A DNA stretch of 64,000 nucleotides from Nitrospirota bacterium (GTDB lineage: Bacteria; Nitrospirota; UBA9217), in contig JAOUEV010000001.1 of assembly GCA_029858565.1 (NCBI GenBank), positions 1 through 64,000 of the forward strand. The letters run 5' to 3'. The position numbers and the translations under genes were made by a program. Positions 63,365 through 64,000 of this stretch are shown one piece after another. Numbering within the stretch: the first letter of the stretch is position 1; every line of letters starts with the position of its first letter. The notes beneath the pieces were generated by a model. That model searched no databases. It saw nothing but the letters and a program-made list of their open reading frames with translations, and was not told the DNA's origin.

Positions 63365-63379
63365 AAGTCCGACAGACTC
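63365..63379. repeat. Right terminal inverted repeat of the IS
   Basis: AAGTCCGACAGACTC, the exact complement of the left end. Confidence 0.92.
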
Positions 63380-63383
63380 CTAG
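63380..63383. repeat. Target-site duplication, right
   Basis: CTAG directly outside the right inverted repeat. Confidence 0.85.
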
Positions 63384-63478
63384 GCAGTTGATAGCATGGC
63401 TTTATTTCGTATATCGAGTGGTGCAGATTGCGTTGCAGATGACTTCCGGGGCAGGAAAAGAATGACGAGCCGAAATGA

Positions 63479-64000
63479 TCAGCGTGATGGTCTGCGGGGC
63501 GGGCGGCCTCCGCCCGGACCCGAGCGGTGCCGGGGCGGGGGAGCGCTCTGCCGCTTTTGTTCAGCCTGTTGGCGTTCTTCGGCAGTGCGACGGATCTCCT
63601 TATGGTACATATCGTCGGTCGCCCAGCCCGTAGGGACTTTCTGGCCGATGTACGCTTCGATGGCTTCGAGGGAATAGACATACTCTTCGCAGGCAAGACT
63701 GATCGCTTTGCCCTCGGCACCGGCCCGGCCGGTCCTGCCGATGCGGTGCACATAGTCCTCGGCGTCCTGGGGAAGGTCGTAATTGATGACGTGGGTGATG
63801 CCTTCGACATGGATACCCCGGCTCGCGACATCGGTAGCCACGAGGACCGGCAGCCGGCCACCCTTGAAATCGTCGAGAAGCTTGAGGCGCTTCTTCTGAA
63901 GTATCTCCCCGGTGATCGCGGCGGCCTTCCAATTGTTCCTGATGAGGCGCTCAACGACCATTTCAGCTGCGCGGCGCGTGTTCACGAAGACGATCGCGCG
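63479..64000 (-). CDS. DEAD-box RNA helicase, RhlB-like, C-terminal part
   Basis: The reading frame is open to the window edge, where RAIVFVNTRRAAE continues upstream, so the N-terminal RecA domain lies outside. The visible 173 residues are the second RecA domain with motif V (LVATDVASRGIHVEGITHVI) and motif VI (YVHRIGRTGRAG). ISLACEEYVYSLEAIEAYIG is typical of RhlB. The C-terminal tail is rich in Arg, Gly and Pro and probably binds RNA. RhlB-type helicases work in mRNA decay and ribosome assembly. Confidence 0.92.
   Translation of the reverse strand, partial: RAIVFVNTRRAAEMVVERLIRNNWKAAAITGEILQKKRLKLLDDFKGGRLPVLVATDVASRGIHVEGITHVINYDLPQDAEDYVHRIGRTGRAGAEGKAISLACEEYVYSLEAIEAYIGQKVPTGWATDDMYHKEIRRTAEERQQAEQKRQSAPPPRHRSGPGGGRPPRRPSR

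Larger units (their letters stand above)
61822..63379 (-). mobile_element. Complete IS1182-family insertion sequence
   Basis: A 1558-bp element with perfect 15-bp terminal inverted repeats (GAGTCTGTCGGACTT at 61822-61836, its complement at 63365-63379), one full-length transposase gene and 4-bp CTAG duplications outside. Everything looks intact, so the insertion is probably recent. It lies between the helicase gene end and fadD and breaks no recognisable gene, but it may separate fadD from upstream control sequence. Confidence 0.93.

Noticed and set aside
63355-63954. 199-residue - strand ORF at the helicase locus
   Set aside because: The overlapping frame 63479-64000 carries the DEAD-box motifs; this one is out of phase.

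Overview
The window is bacterial chromosome, GC-moderate, from a Gram-negative bacterium. Outer-membrane porins, several lipoproteins, a multihaem c-type cytochrome, a CcdA cytochrome-maturation protein and futalosine-pathway menaquinone genes point to an anaerobic or microaerophilic respirer. A Nitrospirota- or Desulfobacterota-like host is my best guess, but this is inference from gene content; no rRNA is present to settle it.

Region 1 (1-15147) is a classic ribosomal supercluster on the + strand: the end of tuf, then the S10, spc and alpha operons from rpsJ to rplQ, with secY, map, infA, rpmJ and rpoA. No adk lies between secY and map. Uncommon features are an about 50-residue Lys/Ala-rich extension on L5 and three intercistronic hairpins in the alpha operon, the strongest lying between rpsD and rpoA. 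A clear terminator follows rplQ.

Region 2 (15837-22898) is a five-gene signalling operon: a PhnD-type binding lipoprotein; a membrane histidine kinase with a periplasmic CxxCH haem-type motif and Tyr where the phospho-accepting His should be; a REC-GAF-HD-GYP protein; a PAS histidine kinase; and an NtrC-type sigma-54 activator. It is the best candidate here for an under-described sensory system.

Region 3 (22931-34475) holds a membrane protein of unknown role, a porin, a small barrel protein and a small lipoprotein. These are followed by a divergent FolD paired with an FchA-type cyclohydrolase, CcdA with a MerR-family regulator carrying a Cys-rich tail, a MoaD-MoaE fusion, an M48 protease with LemA, and mqnD/mqnB. 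The FolD has lost cyclohydrolase residues, so FchA may supply that step.

Region 4 (34795-43874) has the shikimate genes aroC-aroK-aroB, a DUF4145-like protein, an octahaem HAO-like cytochrome, an EamA transporter, a CheV-Hpt pair and a rhodanese/metallo-beta-lactamase fusion.

Region 5 (44197-56383) is accessory. It contains chrB with a decayed chrA remnant, an HD protein, an MFS transporter, a TlpA-like thioredoxin, an MltD-like lytic transglycosylase, a BaiN/HI0933-type flavoprotein, a bacteriohemerythrin, an Ap4A-phosphorylase-like enzyme, a HEAT-like protein, a ferredoxin and an ADP-ribosylglycohydrolase.

Region 6 (56544-64000) is a beta-oxidation operon (fadD, thiolase, fadJ-like) on the - strand. 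An intact IS1182-family element with CTAG target duplications lies upstream of it, followed by the C-terminal part of an RhlB-like DEAD-box helicase that runs off the window.

No tRNA, rRNA or CRISPR array was seen.
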